From Clarkia xantiana subsp. parviflora (lineage: Eukaryota > Streptophyta > Magnoliopsida > Myrtales > Onagraceae): a stretch of 64,000 nt of DNA. The stretch covers positions 26,885,564 through 26,949,563 of the forward strand of contig JAPTYO010000059.1 of the NCBI GenBank assembly GCA_036873135.1, given 5' to 3'. Positions within the stretch are counted from its first letter, which is position 1; the number at the start of each line of letters is the position of its first letter. Position numbers and translations under genes: made by a program. Positions 14,001 to 25,990 of the stretch are shown here, piece after piece. The notes under the pieces were generated by a model. The model saw nothing but the letters and a program-made list of their open reading frames with translations, had not been told where the DNA came from and did not search any database.

Positions 14001-17000
14001 CGAAATTCTTCAGTTTCGGCCAATTTTCTCATTTTTTCAATATAACCTCTTTTCGGACCTCTGTTTTTTATGAAATCTGTTTTATTTGCACTCTTACTTA
14101 TCGTATATGACCGTGGAATGGTTTAAAGTACTTCTCATTTCGGACTCAAAGCTTAACAATATTTTTCGTGATGGTTAGTATGCGAAATTCTTCAGTTTCG
14201 GCCAATTTTCTCATTTTTTTTCAATATAACCTCTTTTCGGACCTCTGATTTTGATGAAATCAGTTTTATTTGCACTCTTACTCATCGTATATGACCGTGG
14301 AATGGTTTAAAGTACTTCTCATTTCGGACTCAAAACTTCACATTTTCCGTGATGGTTAGTATGCGAAATTCTTCAATTTCGCCAATTTTTTCATTTTTTC
14401 AATATAACCTCACTCGGACCTCTGTTTTTTATGAAATCAGTTTTATTTGCACTCTTACTCATCGTATATGACCGTGGAATGGTTTAAAGTACTTCTCATT
14501 TCGGACTCAAAACTTCACATTTTCCGTGATGGTTAGTATGCGAAATTCTTCGGTTTCGGCCAATTTTCTCATTTTTTCAATATAACCTCTTTTCGGACCT
14601 CTGTTTTTGATGAAATCAGTTTTATTTGCACTCTTACTCATCGTATATGACCGTGGAATGGTTTAAAGTACTTCTCATTTTGGACTCAAAACTTCACATT
14701 TTCCGTGATGGTTAGTATGCGAAATTCTTCAGTTTCGGCCAATTTTTTCATTTTTTCAATATAACCTTACTCGGACCTCTCTTTTTTATGAAATCATTTT
14801 TATTTGCACTCTTACTCATCGTATATGACCGTGGAATGGTTTAAAGTAATTCTCATTTTGGACTCAAAACTTCACATTTTCTGTGATGGTTAGTACACGA
14901 AATTCTTCAGTTTCGGCCAATTTTCTCATTTTTTCAATAAAACCTCACTCGGACCTTTGTTTTTTATGAAATAAGTTTTATTTGCACTCTTACTCATCGT
15001 ATATGACCGTGGAATGGTTCAAAGTATTTCTCATTTCGGAATCAAAGCATCACGTTTTCCGTGATGGTAAGTATGCGAAATTCTTCGGTTTCGGCCAATT
15101 TTCTCATTTTTTCAATATAACCTCTTTTCGGACCTCTGTTTTTTATGAAATCAGTTTTATTTGCACTCTTACTCATCGTATATGACCGTGGAATGGTTCA
15201 AAGTATTTCTCATTTCGGAATCAAAGCATCACGTTTCCGTGATGGTAAGTATGCGAAATTCTTCGGTTTCGGCCGATTTTCTCATTTTTTCAATATAACC
15301 TCTTTTCGGACCTCTGTTTTTTATGAAATCAGTTTTATTTGCACTCTTAATCATCGTATATGACCGTGGAATGGTTTAAAGTACTTCTCATTTTGGACTC
15401 AAAACTTCACATTTTCCGTGATGGTTAGTACACGAAATTCTTCAGTTTCGGCCAATTTTTCATTTTTTCAATATAACCTCACTCGGACCTTTGTTTTTTT
15501 ATGAAATCAGTTTTATTTGCACTCTTAATCATCGTATATGACCGTGGAATGGTTTAAAGTACTTCTCATTTCGGACTCAAAACTTCACATTTTCCGTGAT
15601 GGTTAGTACACGAAATTCTTCAGTTTCGGCCAATTTTCTCATTTTTTCAATAAAACCTCACTCGGACCTTTGTTTTTTATGAAATAAGTTTTATTTGCAC
15701 TCTTACTCATCGTATATGACCGTTGAATGGTTCAAAGTATTTCTCATTTCGGAATCAAAGCATCACGTTTTCCGTGATGGTAAGTATGCGAAATTCTTCA
15801 GTTTCGGCCAATTTTCTCATTTTTTCAATATAACCTCTTTTCGGACCTCTGTTTTTTATGAAATCAGTTTTATTTGCACTTTTACTTATCGTATATGACC
15901 GTGGAATGGTTTAAAGTACTTCTCATTTCGGACTCAAAGCTTAACAATATTTTTCGTGATGGTTAGTATGCGAAATTCTTCAGTTTCGGCCAATTTTCTC
16001 ATTTTTTCAATATAACCTCTTTTCGGACCTCTGTTTTTGATGAAATCAGTTTTATTTGCACTCTTACTCATCGTATATGACTGTGGAATGGTTTAAAGTA
16101 CTTCTCATTTCGGACTCAAAACTTCACATTTTCCGTGATGGTTAGTATGCGAAATTCTTCAATTTCGCCAATTTTTTTATTTTTTCAATATAACCTCACT
16201 CGGACCTCTGTTTTTTATGAAATCAGTTTTATTTGCACTCTTACTCATCGTATATGACCGTGGAATGGTTTAAAGTACTTCTCATTTCGGACTCAAAACT
16301 TCACATTTTCCGTGATGGTTAGTATGCGAAATTCTTCGGTTTCGGCCAATTTTCTCATTTTTTCAATATAACCTTACTCGGACCTCTGTTTTTTATGAAA
16401 TCAGTTTTATTTGCACTCTTACTCATCGTATATGACCGTGGAATGGTTTAAAGTACTTCTCATTTTGGACTCAAAACTTCACATTTTCCGTGATGGTTAT
16501 AGTATGCGAAATTCTTCAGTTTCGGCCAATTTTTTCATTTTTTCAATATAACCTTACTCGGACCTTTGTTTTTTATGAAATAAGTTTTATTTGCACTCTT
16601 ACTCATCGTATATGACCGTGGAATGGTTCAAAGTATTTCTCATTTCGGAATCAAAGCATCACGTTTTCCGTGATGGTAAGTATGCGAAATTCTTCGGTTT
16701 CGGCCAATTTTCTCATTTTTTCAATATAACCTCTTTTCGGACCTCTGTTTTTGATGAAATCAGTTTTATTTGCACTCTTACTCATCGTATATGACCGTGG
16801 AATGGTTCAAATTATCTCTCATTTCGGAATCAAAGCATCACGTTTTCCGTGATGGTAAGTATGCGAAATTCTTCGGTTTCGGCCAATTTTCTCATTTTTT
16901 CAATATAACCTCTTTTCGGACCTCTGTTTTTTATGAAATCAGTTTTATTTGCACTCTTAATCATCGTATATGACCGTGGAATGGTTCAAAGTATTTCTCA

Positions 17001-17160
17001 TTTCGGAATCAAAGCATCACGTTTTCCGTGATGGTAAGTATGCGAAATTCTTCGGTTTCGGCCGATTTTCTCATTTTTTCAATATAACCTCTTTTCGGAC
17101 CTCTGTTTTTTATGAAATCAGTTTTATTTGCACTCTTAATCATCGTATATGACCGTGGAA
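11091..17160. repeat. Multi-monomer block, copy 2 (about 6.07 kb)
   Basis: Second copy of the preceding block, in the same order and orientation. Shared rare variants include TTTGGGAATCAAAAC (near 6640 and 12716), GCACCACATTTTCTG (near 6473 and 12550) and CAAATTATCTCTC (near 10738 and 16808). Copy 2 has a private two-base insertion, GGTTATAGTATG near 16495, absent from the matching monomer of copy 1 near 10428. That insertion therefore arose after this duplication. Confidence 0.8.
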
Positions 17161-17689
17161 TGGTTTAAAGTACTTCTCATTTTGGACTCAAAACTTCACA
17201 TTTTCCGTGATGGTTAGTATGCAAAATTCTTCTGTTTCGGCCAATTTTTTCATTTTTTCAATATAACCTTACTCGGACCTCTGTTTTTTATGAAATCATT
17301 TTTATTTGCACTCTTACTCATCGTATATGACCGTGGAATGGTTTAAAGTAATTCTCATTTTGGACTCAAAACTTCACATTTTCTGTGATGGTTAGTACAC
17401 GAAATTCTTCAGTTTCGGCCAATTTTCTCATTTTTTCAATAAAACCTCACTCGGACCTTTGTTTTTTATGAAATAAGTTTTATTTGCACTCTTACTCATC
17501 GTATATGACCGTGGAATGGTTCAAAGTATTTCTCATTTCGGAATCAAAGCATCACGTTTTCCGTGATGGTAAGTATGCGAAATTCTTCGGTTTCGGCCGA
17601 TTTTCTCATTTTTTCAATATAACCTCTTTTCGGACCTCTGTTTTTTATGAAATCAGTTTTATTTGCACTCTTACTTATCGTATAGGACC
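15900..17689. repeat. Ten-monomer block, copy 1 (about 1.79 kb)
   Basis: Monomers at 16591, 16770, 16970 and 17484 recur 1788 bp to the right at 18379, 18558, 18758 and 19272 with the same variants, including the GGTTATAGTATG insertion and the CAAATTATCTCTC variant. The block lies inside the right end of the 6.07-kb copy 2 and extends past it. Edges are approximate. Confidence 0.75.
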
Positions 17690-19480
17690 GTGGAATGGTT
17701 TAAAGTACTTCTCATTTCGGACTCAAAGCTTAACAATTTTTTCGTGATGGTTAGTATGCGAAATTCTTCAGTTTCGGCCGATTTTCTCATTTTTTCAATA
17801 TAACCTCTTTTCGGACCTCTGTTTTTGATGAAATCAGTTTTATTTGCACTCTTACTCATCGTATATGACTGTGGAATGGTTTAAAGTACTTCTCATTTCG
17901 GACTCAAAACTTCACATTTTCCGTGATGGTTAGTATGCGAAATTCTTCAATTTCGCCAATTTTTTCATTTTTTCAATATAACCTCACTCGGACCTCTGTT
18001 TTTTATGAAATCAGTTTTATTTGCACTCTTACTCATCGTATATGACCGTGGAATGGTTTAAAGTACTTCTCATTTCGGACTCAAAACTTCACATTTTCCG
18101 TGATGGTTAGTATGCGAAATTCTTCGGTTTCGGCCAATTTTCTCATTTTTTCAATATAACCTTACTCGGACCTCTGTTTTTGATGAAATCAGTTTTATTT
18201 GCACTCTTACTCATCGTATATGACCGTGGAATGGTTTAAAGTACTTCTCATTTTGGACTCAAAACTTCACATTTTCCGTGATGGTTATAGTATGCGAAAT
18301 TCTTCAGTTTCGGCCAATTTTTTCATTTTTTCAATATAACCTTACTCGGACCTCTGTTTTTTATGAAATAAGTTTTATTTGCACTCTTACTCATCGTATA
18401 TGACCGTGGAATGGTTCAAAGTATTTCTCATTTCGGAATCAAAGCATCACGTTTTCCGTGATGGTAAGTATGCGAAATTCTTCGGTTTCGGCCAATTTTC
18501 TCATTTTTTCAATATAACCTCTTTTCGGACCTCTGTTTTTGATGAAATCAGTTTTATTTGCACTCTTACTCATCGTATATGACCGTGGAATGGTTCAAAT
18601 TATCTCTCATTTCGGAATCAAAGCATCACGTTTTCCGTGATGGTAAGTATGCGAAATTCTTCGGTTTCGGCCAATTTTCTCATTTTTTCAATATAACCTC
18701 TTTTCGGACCTCTGTTTTTTATGAAATCAGTTTTATTTGCACTCTTAATCATCGTATATGACCGTGGAATGGTTCAAAGTATTTCTCATTTCGGAATCAA
18801 AGCATCACGTTTTCCGTGATGGTAAGTATGCGAAATTCTTCGGTTTCGGCCGATTTTCTCATTTTTTCAATATAACCTCTTTTCGGACCTCTGTTTTTTA
18901 TGAAATCAGTTTTATTTGCACTCTTAATCATCGTATATGACCGTGGAATGGTTTAAAGTACTTCTCATTTTGGACTCAAAACTTCACATTTTCCGTGATG
19001 GTTAGTATGCAAAATTCTTCTGTTTCGGCCAATTTTTTCATTTTTTCAATATAACCTTACTCGGACCTCTGTTTTTTATGAAATCATTTTTATTTGCACT
19101 CTTACTCATCGTATATGACCGTGGAATGTTTAAAGTAATTCTCATTTTGGACTCAAAACTTCACATTTTCTGTGATGGTTAGTACACGAAATTCTTCAGT
19201 TTCGGCCAATTTTCTCATTTTTTCAATATAACCTCTTTTCGGACCTCTGTTTTTTATGAAATAAGTTTTATTTGCACTGTTACTCATCGTATATGACCGT
19301 GGAATGGTTCAAAGTATTTCTCATTTCGGAATCACAGCATCACGTTTTCCGTGATGGTAAGTATGCGAAATTCTTCGGTTTCGGCCGATTTTCTCATTTT
19401 TTCAATATAACCTCTTTTCGGACCTCTGTTTTTTATGAAATCAGTTTTATTTGCACTCTTACTCATCGTATATGACCGTG
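17690..19480. repeat. Ten-monomer block, copy 2 (about 1.79 kb)
   Basis: Direct tandem duplicate of the preceding 1.79-kb block. A further partial copy, with an extra three-monomer (about 538 bp) duplication inside it, covers roughly 20390-22150. It again carries GGTTATAGTATG, near 21494. Confidence 0.75.
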
Positions 19481-22400
19481 GAATGGTTCAAAGTATTTCT
19501 CATTTCGGAATCAAAGCATCACGTTTTCCGTGATGGTAAGTATGCGAAATTCTTCGGTTTCGGCCGATTTTCTCATTTTTTCAATATAACCTGTTTTCGG
19601 ACCTCTGTTTTTGATGAAATCAGTTTTATTTGCACTCTTACTCATCGTATATGACTGTGGAATGGTTTAAAGTACTTCTCATTTCGGACTCAAAACTTCA
19701 CATTTTCCGTGATGGTTAGTATGCGAAATTCTTCTGTTTCAGCCAATTTTCTCATTTTTTTTTTCAATATAACCTCTTTTCGGACCTCTGTTTTTTATGA
19801 AATCAGTTTTATTTGCACTCTTACTCATCGTATATGATCGTGGAATGGTTTAAAGTACTTCTCATTTCGGACTCAAAACTTCACATTTTCCGTGATGGTT
19901 AGTATGCGAAATTCTTCAGTTTCGGCCAATTTTTTCATTTTTTCAATATAACCTGTCTCGGACCTATTTTTTTAATGAAATCATTTTATTTGCACTCTTA
20001 CTCATCGTATATGACCGTGGAATGGTTTAAAGTAATTCTCATTTCGGACTCAAAACTTCACATTTCTGTGATGGTTAGTACACGAAATTCTTCAGTTTCG
20101 GCCAATTTTCTCATTTTTTCAATAAAACCTCACTCGGACCTTTGTTTTTTATGAAATAAGTTTTATTTGCACTCTTACTCATAGTATATGACCGTGAATG
20201 GTTCAATGTATTTCTCATTTCGGAATCAAAGCATCACGTTTTCCGTGATGGTAAGTATGCGAAATTCTTCAGTTTCGGCCAATTTTCTCATTTTTTCAAT
20301 ATAACCTCTTTTCGGACCTCTGTTTTTTATGAAATCAGTTTTATTTGCACTCTTACTTATCGTATATGACCGTGGAATGGTTTAAAGTACTTCTCATTTC
20401 AGACTCAAAGCTTAACAATATTTTTCGTGATGGTTAGTATGCGAAATTCTTCAGTTTCGGCCGATTTTCTCATTTTTTCAATATAACCTCTTTTCGGACC
20501 TCTGTTTTTGATGAAATCAGTTTTATTTGCACTCTTACTCATCGTATATGACTGTGGAATGGTTTAAAGTACTTCTCATTTCGGACTCAAAACTTCACAT
20601 TTTCCGTGATGGTTAGTATGCGAAATTCTTCAATTTCGCCAATTTTTTCATTTTTTCCATATAACCTCACTCGGACCTCTGTTTTTTATGAAATCAGTTT
20701 TATTTGCACTCTTACTCATCGTATATGACCATGGAATGGTTTAAAGTACTTCTCATTTCGGACTCAAAACTTCACATTTTCCGTGATGGTTAGTATGCGA
20801 AATTCTTCGGTTTCGGCCAATTTTCTCATTTTTTCAATATAACCTTACTCGGACCTCTGTTTTTGATGAAATCAGTTTTATTTGCACTCTTACTCATCGT
20901 ATATGACCGTGGAATGGTTTAAAGTACTTCTCATTTTGGACTCAAAACTTCACATTTTCCGTGATGGTTAGTATGCGAAATTCTTCAGTTTCGGCCAATT
21001 TTTTCAATATAACCTTACTCGGACCTCTGTTTTTTATGAAATAAGTTTTATTTGCACTCTTACTCATCGTATATGACCGTGGAATGGTTCAAAGTATTTC
21101 TCATTTCGGAATCAAAGCATCACGTTTTCCGTGATGGTAAGTATGCGAAATTCTTCGGTTTCGGCCAATTTTCTCATTTTTTCAATATAACCTCTTTTCG
21201 GACCTCTGTTTTTGATGAAATCAGTTTTATTTGCACTCTTACTCATCGTATATGACCGTGGAATGGTTCAAAGTATTTCTCATTTCGGAATCAAAGCATC
21301 TCGTTTTCCGTGATGGAAAGTATGCGAAATTCTTCGGTTTCGGCCAATTTTCTCATTTTTTCAATATAACCTCTTTTCGGACCTCTGTTTTTTATGAAAT
21401 CAGTTTTATTTGCACTCTTAATCATCGTATATGACCGTGGAATGGTTTAAAGTACTTCTCATTTTGGACTCAAAACTTCACATTTTCCGTGATGGTTATA
21501 GTATGCGAAATTCTTCAGTTTCGGCCAATTTTTTCATTTTTTCAATATAACCTTACTCGGACCTCTGTTTTTTATGAAATAAGTTTTATTTGCACTCTTA
21601 CTCATCGTATATGACCGTGGAATGGTTCAAAGTATTTCTCATTTCGGAATCAAAGCATCACGTTTTCCGTGATGGTAAGTATGCGAAATTCTTCGGTTTC
21701 GGCCAATTTTCTCATTTTTTCAATATAACCTCTTTTCGGACCTCTGTTTTTGATGAAATCAGTTTTATTTGCACTCTTACTCATCGTATATGACCGTGGA
21801 ATGGTTCAAATTATCTCTCATTTCGGAATCAAAGCATCACGTTTTCCGTGATGGTAAGTATGCGAAATTCTTCGGTTTCGGCCAATTTTCTCATTTTTTC
21901 AATATAACCTCTTTTCGGACCTCTGTTTTTTATGAAATCAGTTTTATTTGCACTCTTAATCATCGTATATGACCGTGGAATGGTTCAAAGTATTTCTCAT
22001 TTCGGAATCAAAGCATCACGTTTTCCGTGATGGTAAGTATGCGAAATTCTTCGGTTTCGGCCGATTTTCTCATTTTTTCAATATAACCTCTTTTCGGACC
22101 TCTGTTTTTTATGAAATCAGTTTTATTTGCACTCTTAATCATCGTATATGACCGTGGAATGGTTTAAAGTACTTCTCATTTTGGACTCAAAACTTCACAT
22201 TTTCCGTGATGGTTAGTATGCGAAATTCTTCAGTTTCAGCCAATTTTCTCATTTTTTTTCAATATAACCTCTTTTCGGACCTCTGTTTTTTATGAAATCA
22301 GTTTTTTTTACACTCTTACTCATCGTATATGATCGTGGAATGGTTTAATGTACTTCTCATTTCGGACTCAAAACTTCACATTTTCCGTGATGGTTAGTAT

Positions 22401-25400
22401 GCGAAATTCTTCAGTTTCGGCCAATTTTTTCATTTTTTCAATATAACCTTACTCGGACCTCTGTTTTTTATGAAATCATTTTATTTGCACTCTTACTCAT
22501 CGTATATGACCGTGGAATGGTTTAAAGTAATTCTCATTTCGGACTCAAAACTTCACATTTCTGTGATGGTTAGTACACGGAATTCTTCAGTTTCGGTCAA
22601 TTTTCTCATTTTTTCAATAAAACCTCACTCGGACCTTTGTTTTTTATGAAATAAGTTTTATTTGCACTCTTACTCATAGTATATGTCCGTTGAATGGTTC
22701 AATGTATTTCTCATTTCGGAATCAAAGCATCACGTTTTCCGTGATGGTAAGTATGCGAAATTCTTCAGTTTCGGCCAATTTTCTCATTTTTTCAATATAA
22801 CCTCTTTTCGGACCTCTGTTTTTTATGAAATCAGTTTTATTTGCACTCTTAATCATCGTATATGACCGTGGAATGGTTTAAAGTACTTCTCATTTTGGAC
22901 TCAAAACTTCACATTTTCCGTGATGGTTAGTATGCGAAATTCTTCAGTTTCAGCCAATTTTCTCATTTTTTTTTCAATATAACCTCTTTTCGGACCTCTG
23001 TTTTTTATGAAATCAGTTTTTTTTACACTCTTACTCATCGTATATGATCGTGGAATGGTTTAAAGTACTTCTCATTTCGGACTCAAAACTTCACATTTTC
23101 CGTGATGGTTAGTATGCGAAATTCTTCAGTTTCGGCCAATTTTTTCATTTTTTCAATATAACCTTACTCGGACCTCTGTTTTTTATGAAATCATTTTTAT
23201 TTGCACTCTTACTCATCGTATATGACCGTGGAATGGTTTAAAGTAATTCTCATTTCGGACTCAAAACTTCACATTTCTGTGATGGTTAGTACACGGAATT
23301 CTTCAGTTTCGGTCAATTTTCTCATTTTTTCAATAAAACCTCACTCGGACCTTTGTTTTTTATGAAATAAGTTTTATTTGCACTCTTACTCATCGTATAT
23401 GTCCGTTGAATGGTTCAATGTATTTCTCATTTCGGAATCAAAGCATCACGTTTTCCGTGATGGTAAGTATGCGAAATTCTTCAGTTTCGGCCAATTTTCT
23501 CATTTTTTCAATATAACCTCTTTTCGGACCTCTGTTTTTTATGAAATCTGTTTTATTTGCACTCTTACTTATCGTATATGACCGTGGAATGGTTTAAAGT
23601 ACTTCTCATTTCAGACTCAATGCTTAACAATATTTTTCGCGATGGTTAGTATGCGAAATTCTTCAGTTTCGGCCGATTTTCTCATTTTTTCAATATAACC
23701 TCTTATCGGACCTCTGTTTTTTATGAAATCAGTTTTATTTGCACTCTTACTCATCGTATATGACCGTGGAATGGTTCAAAGTATTTCTCATTTCGGAATC
23801 AAAGCATCACGTTTTCCGTGATGGTAAGTATGCGAAATTCTTCAGTTTCGGCCGATTTTCTCATTTTTTCAATATAACCTCTTTTCGGACCTCTGTTTTT
23901 TATGAAATCAGTTTTATTTGCACTCTTACTCATCGTATATGACTGTGGAATGGTTTAAAGTACTTCTCATTTCGGACTCAAAACTTCACATTTTCCGTGA
24001 TGGTTAGTATGCGAAATTCTTCAGTTTCAGCCAATTTTCTCATTTTTTTTTTCAATATAACCTCTTTTCGGACCTCTGTTTTTTATGAAATCAGTTTTAT
24101 TTACACTCTTACTCATCGTATATGATCGTGGAATGGTTTAAAGTACTTCACATTTCGGACTCAAAACTTCACATTTTCCGTGATGGTTAGTATGCGAAAT
24201 TCTTCAGTTTCGGCCAATTTTTTCATTTTTTCAATATAACCTTACTCGGACCTCTGTTTTTTATGAAATCATTTTCATTTGCACTCTTACTCATCGTATA
24301 TGACCGTGGAATGGTTTAAAGTAATTCTCATTTCGGACTCAAAACTTCACATTTCTGTGATGGTTAGTACACGAAATTCTTCAGTTTCGGTCAATTTTCT
24401 CATTTTCTCAATAAAACCTCACTCGGACCTTTGTTTTTTATGAAATAAGTTTTATTTGCACTCTTACTCATAGTATATGTCCGTTGAATGGTTCAATGTA
24501 TTTCTCATTTCGGAATCAAAGCATCACGTTTTCCGTGATGGTAAGTATGCGAAATTCTTCAGCTTCGGCCAATTTTCTCATTTTTTCAATATAACCTCTT
24601 TTCGGACCTCTGTTTTTTATGAAATCTGTTTTATTTGCACTCTTACTTATCGTATATGACCGTGGAATGGTTTAAAGTACTTCTCATTTCAGACTCGAAG
24701 CTTAACAATATTTTTCGCGATGGTTAGTATGCGAAATTCTTCAGTTTCGGCCGATTTTCTCATTTTTTCAATATAACCTCTTTTCGGAACTCTGTTTTTG
24801 ATGAAATCAGTTTTATTTGCACTCTTACTCATCGTATATGACTGTGGAATGGTTTAAAGTACTTCTCATTTCGGACTCAAAACTTCACATTTTCCGTGAT
24901 GGTTAGTATGCGAAATTCTTCAATTTCGCCAATTTTTTCATTTTTTCAATATAACCTCACTCGGACCTCTGTTTTTTATGAAATCAGTTTTATTTGCACT
25001 CTTACTCATCGTATATGACCATGGAATGGTTTAAAGTACTTCTCATTTCGGATTCAAAACTTCACATTTTCCGTGATGGTTAGTATGCGAAATTCTTTGG
25101 TTTCGGCCAATTTTCTCATTTTTTCAATATAACCTTACTCGGACCTCTGTTTTTGATGAAATCAGTTTTATTTGCACTCTTACTCATCGTATATGACCGT
25201 GGAATGGTTTAAAGTACTTCTCGTTTTGGACTCAAAACTTCACATTTTCCGTGATGGTTAGTATGCGAAATTCTTCAGTTTCGGCCAATTTTTTCATTTT
25301 TTCAATATAACCTTACTCGGACCTCTGTTTTTTATGAAATAAGTTTTATTTGCACTCTTACTCATCGTATATGACCGTGGAATGGTTCAAAGTATTTCTC

Positions 25401-25990
25401 ATTTCGGAATCAAAGCATCACGTTCACCGTGATGGTAAGTATGCGAAATTCTTCAGTTTCGGCCAATTTTCTCATTTTTTCAATATAACCTCTTTTCGGA
25501 CCTCTGTTTTTGATGAAATCAGTTTTATTTGCACTCTTAATCATCGTATATGACCGTGGAATGGTTCAAAGTATTTCTCATTTCGGAATCAAAGCATCTC
25601 GTTTTCCGTGATGGTAAGTATGCGAAATTCTTCGGTTTCGGCCAATTTTCTCATTTTTTCAATATAACCTCTTTTCGGACCTCTGTTTTTTATGAAATCA
25701 GTTTTATTTGCACTCTTAATCATCGTATATGACCGTGGAATGGTTTAAAGTACTTCTCATTTTGGACTCAAAACTTCACATTTTCCGTGATGGTTAGTAT
25801 GCGAAATTCTTCAGTTTCGGCCAATTTTTTCATTTTTTCAATATAACCTTACTCGGACCTCTGTTTTTTATGAAATCATTTTTATTTGCACTCTTACTCA
25901 TCGTATATGACCGTGGAATGGTTTAAAGTAATTCTCATTTTGGACTCAAATAAAACCTCACTCGGACCTCTGTTTTTAATGAAATAAGTT
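19481..25990. repeat. Mosaic satellite segment between block duplications and HOR
   Basis: This stretch mixes monomer lineages seen further left. A recurring lineage has TATGTCCGTTGAATGGTTCAATG (a variant of the usual start, near 22683, 23400 and 24477, also near 4103 and 7862). Monomers near 22577 and 23294 share a private CACGGAATTC. The 22.15-22.87 kb and 22.87-23.58 kb stretches look like one more duplication of about 0.7 kb. No non-satellite sequence is present. Confidence 0.75.
25885..25990. repeat. Monomer with internal deletion of about 69 bp
   Basis: A B-type monomer runs from AATTCTCATTTTGGACTCAAA straight into TAAAACCTCACTCGG at about 25950. The normal middle part (ACTTCACATT through CATTTTTTCAA, about 69 bp) is missing. 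One to three A residues at the junction could be microhomology. This is the clearest sub-monomer deletion in the window. Confidence 0.85.

Noticed and set aside
17671..17859. Minus-strand frame of 62 codons (similar one at 50295-50516)
   Set aside because: Antisense of ordinary satellite monomers, opened by local indels.
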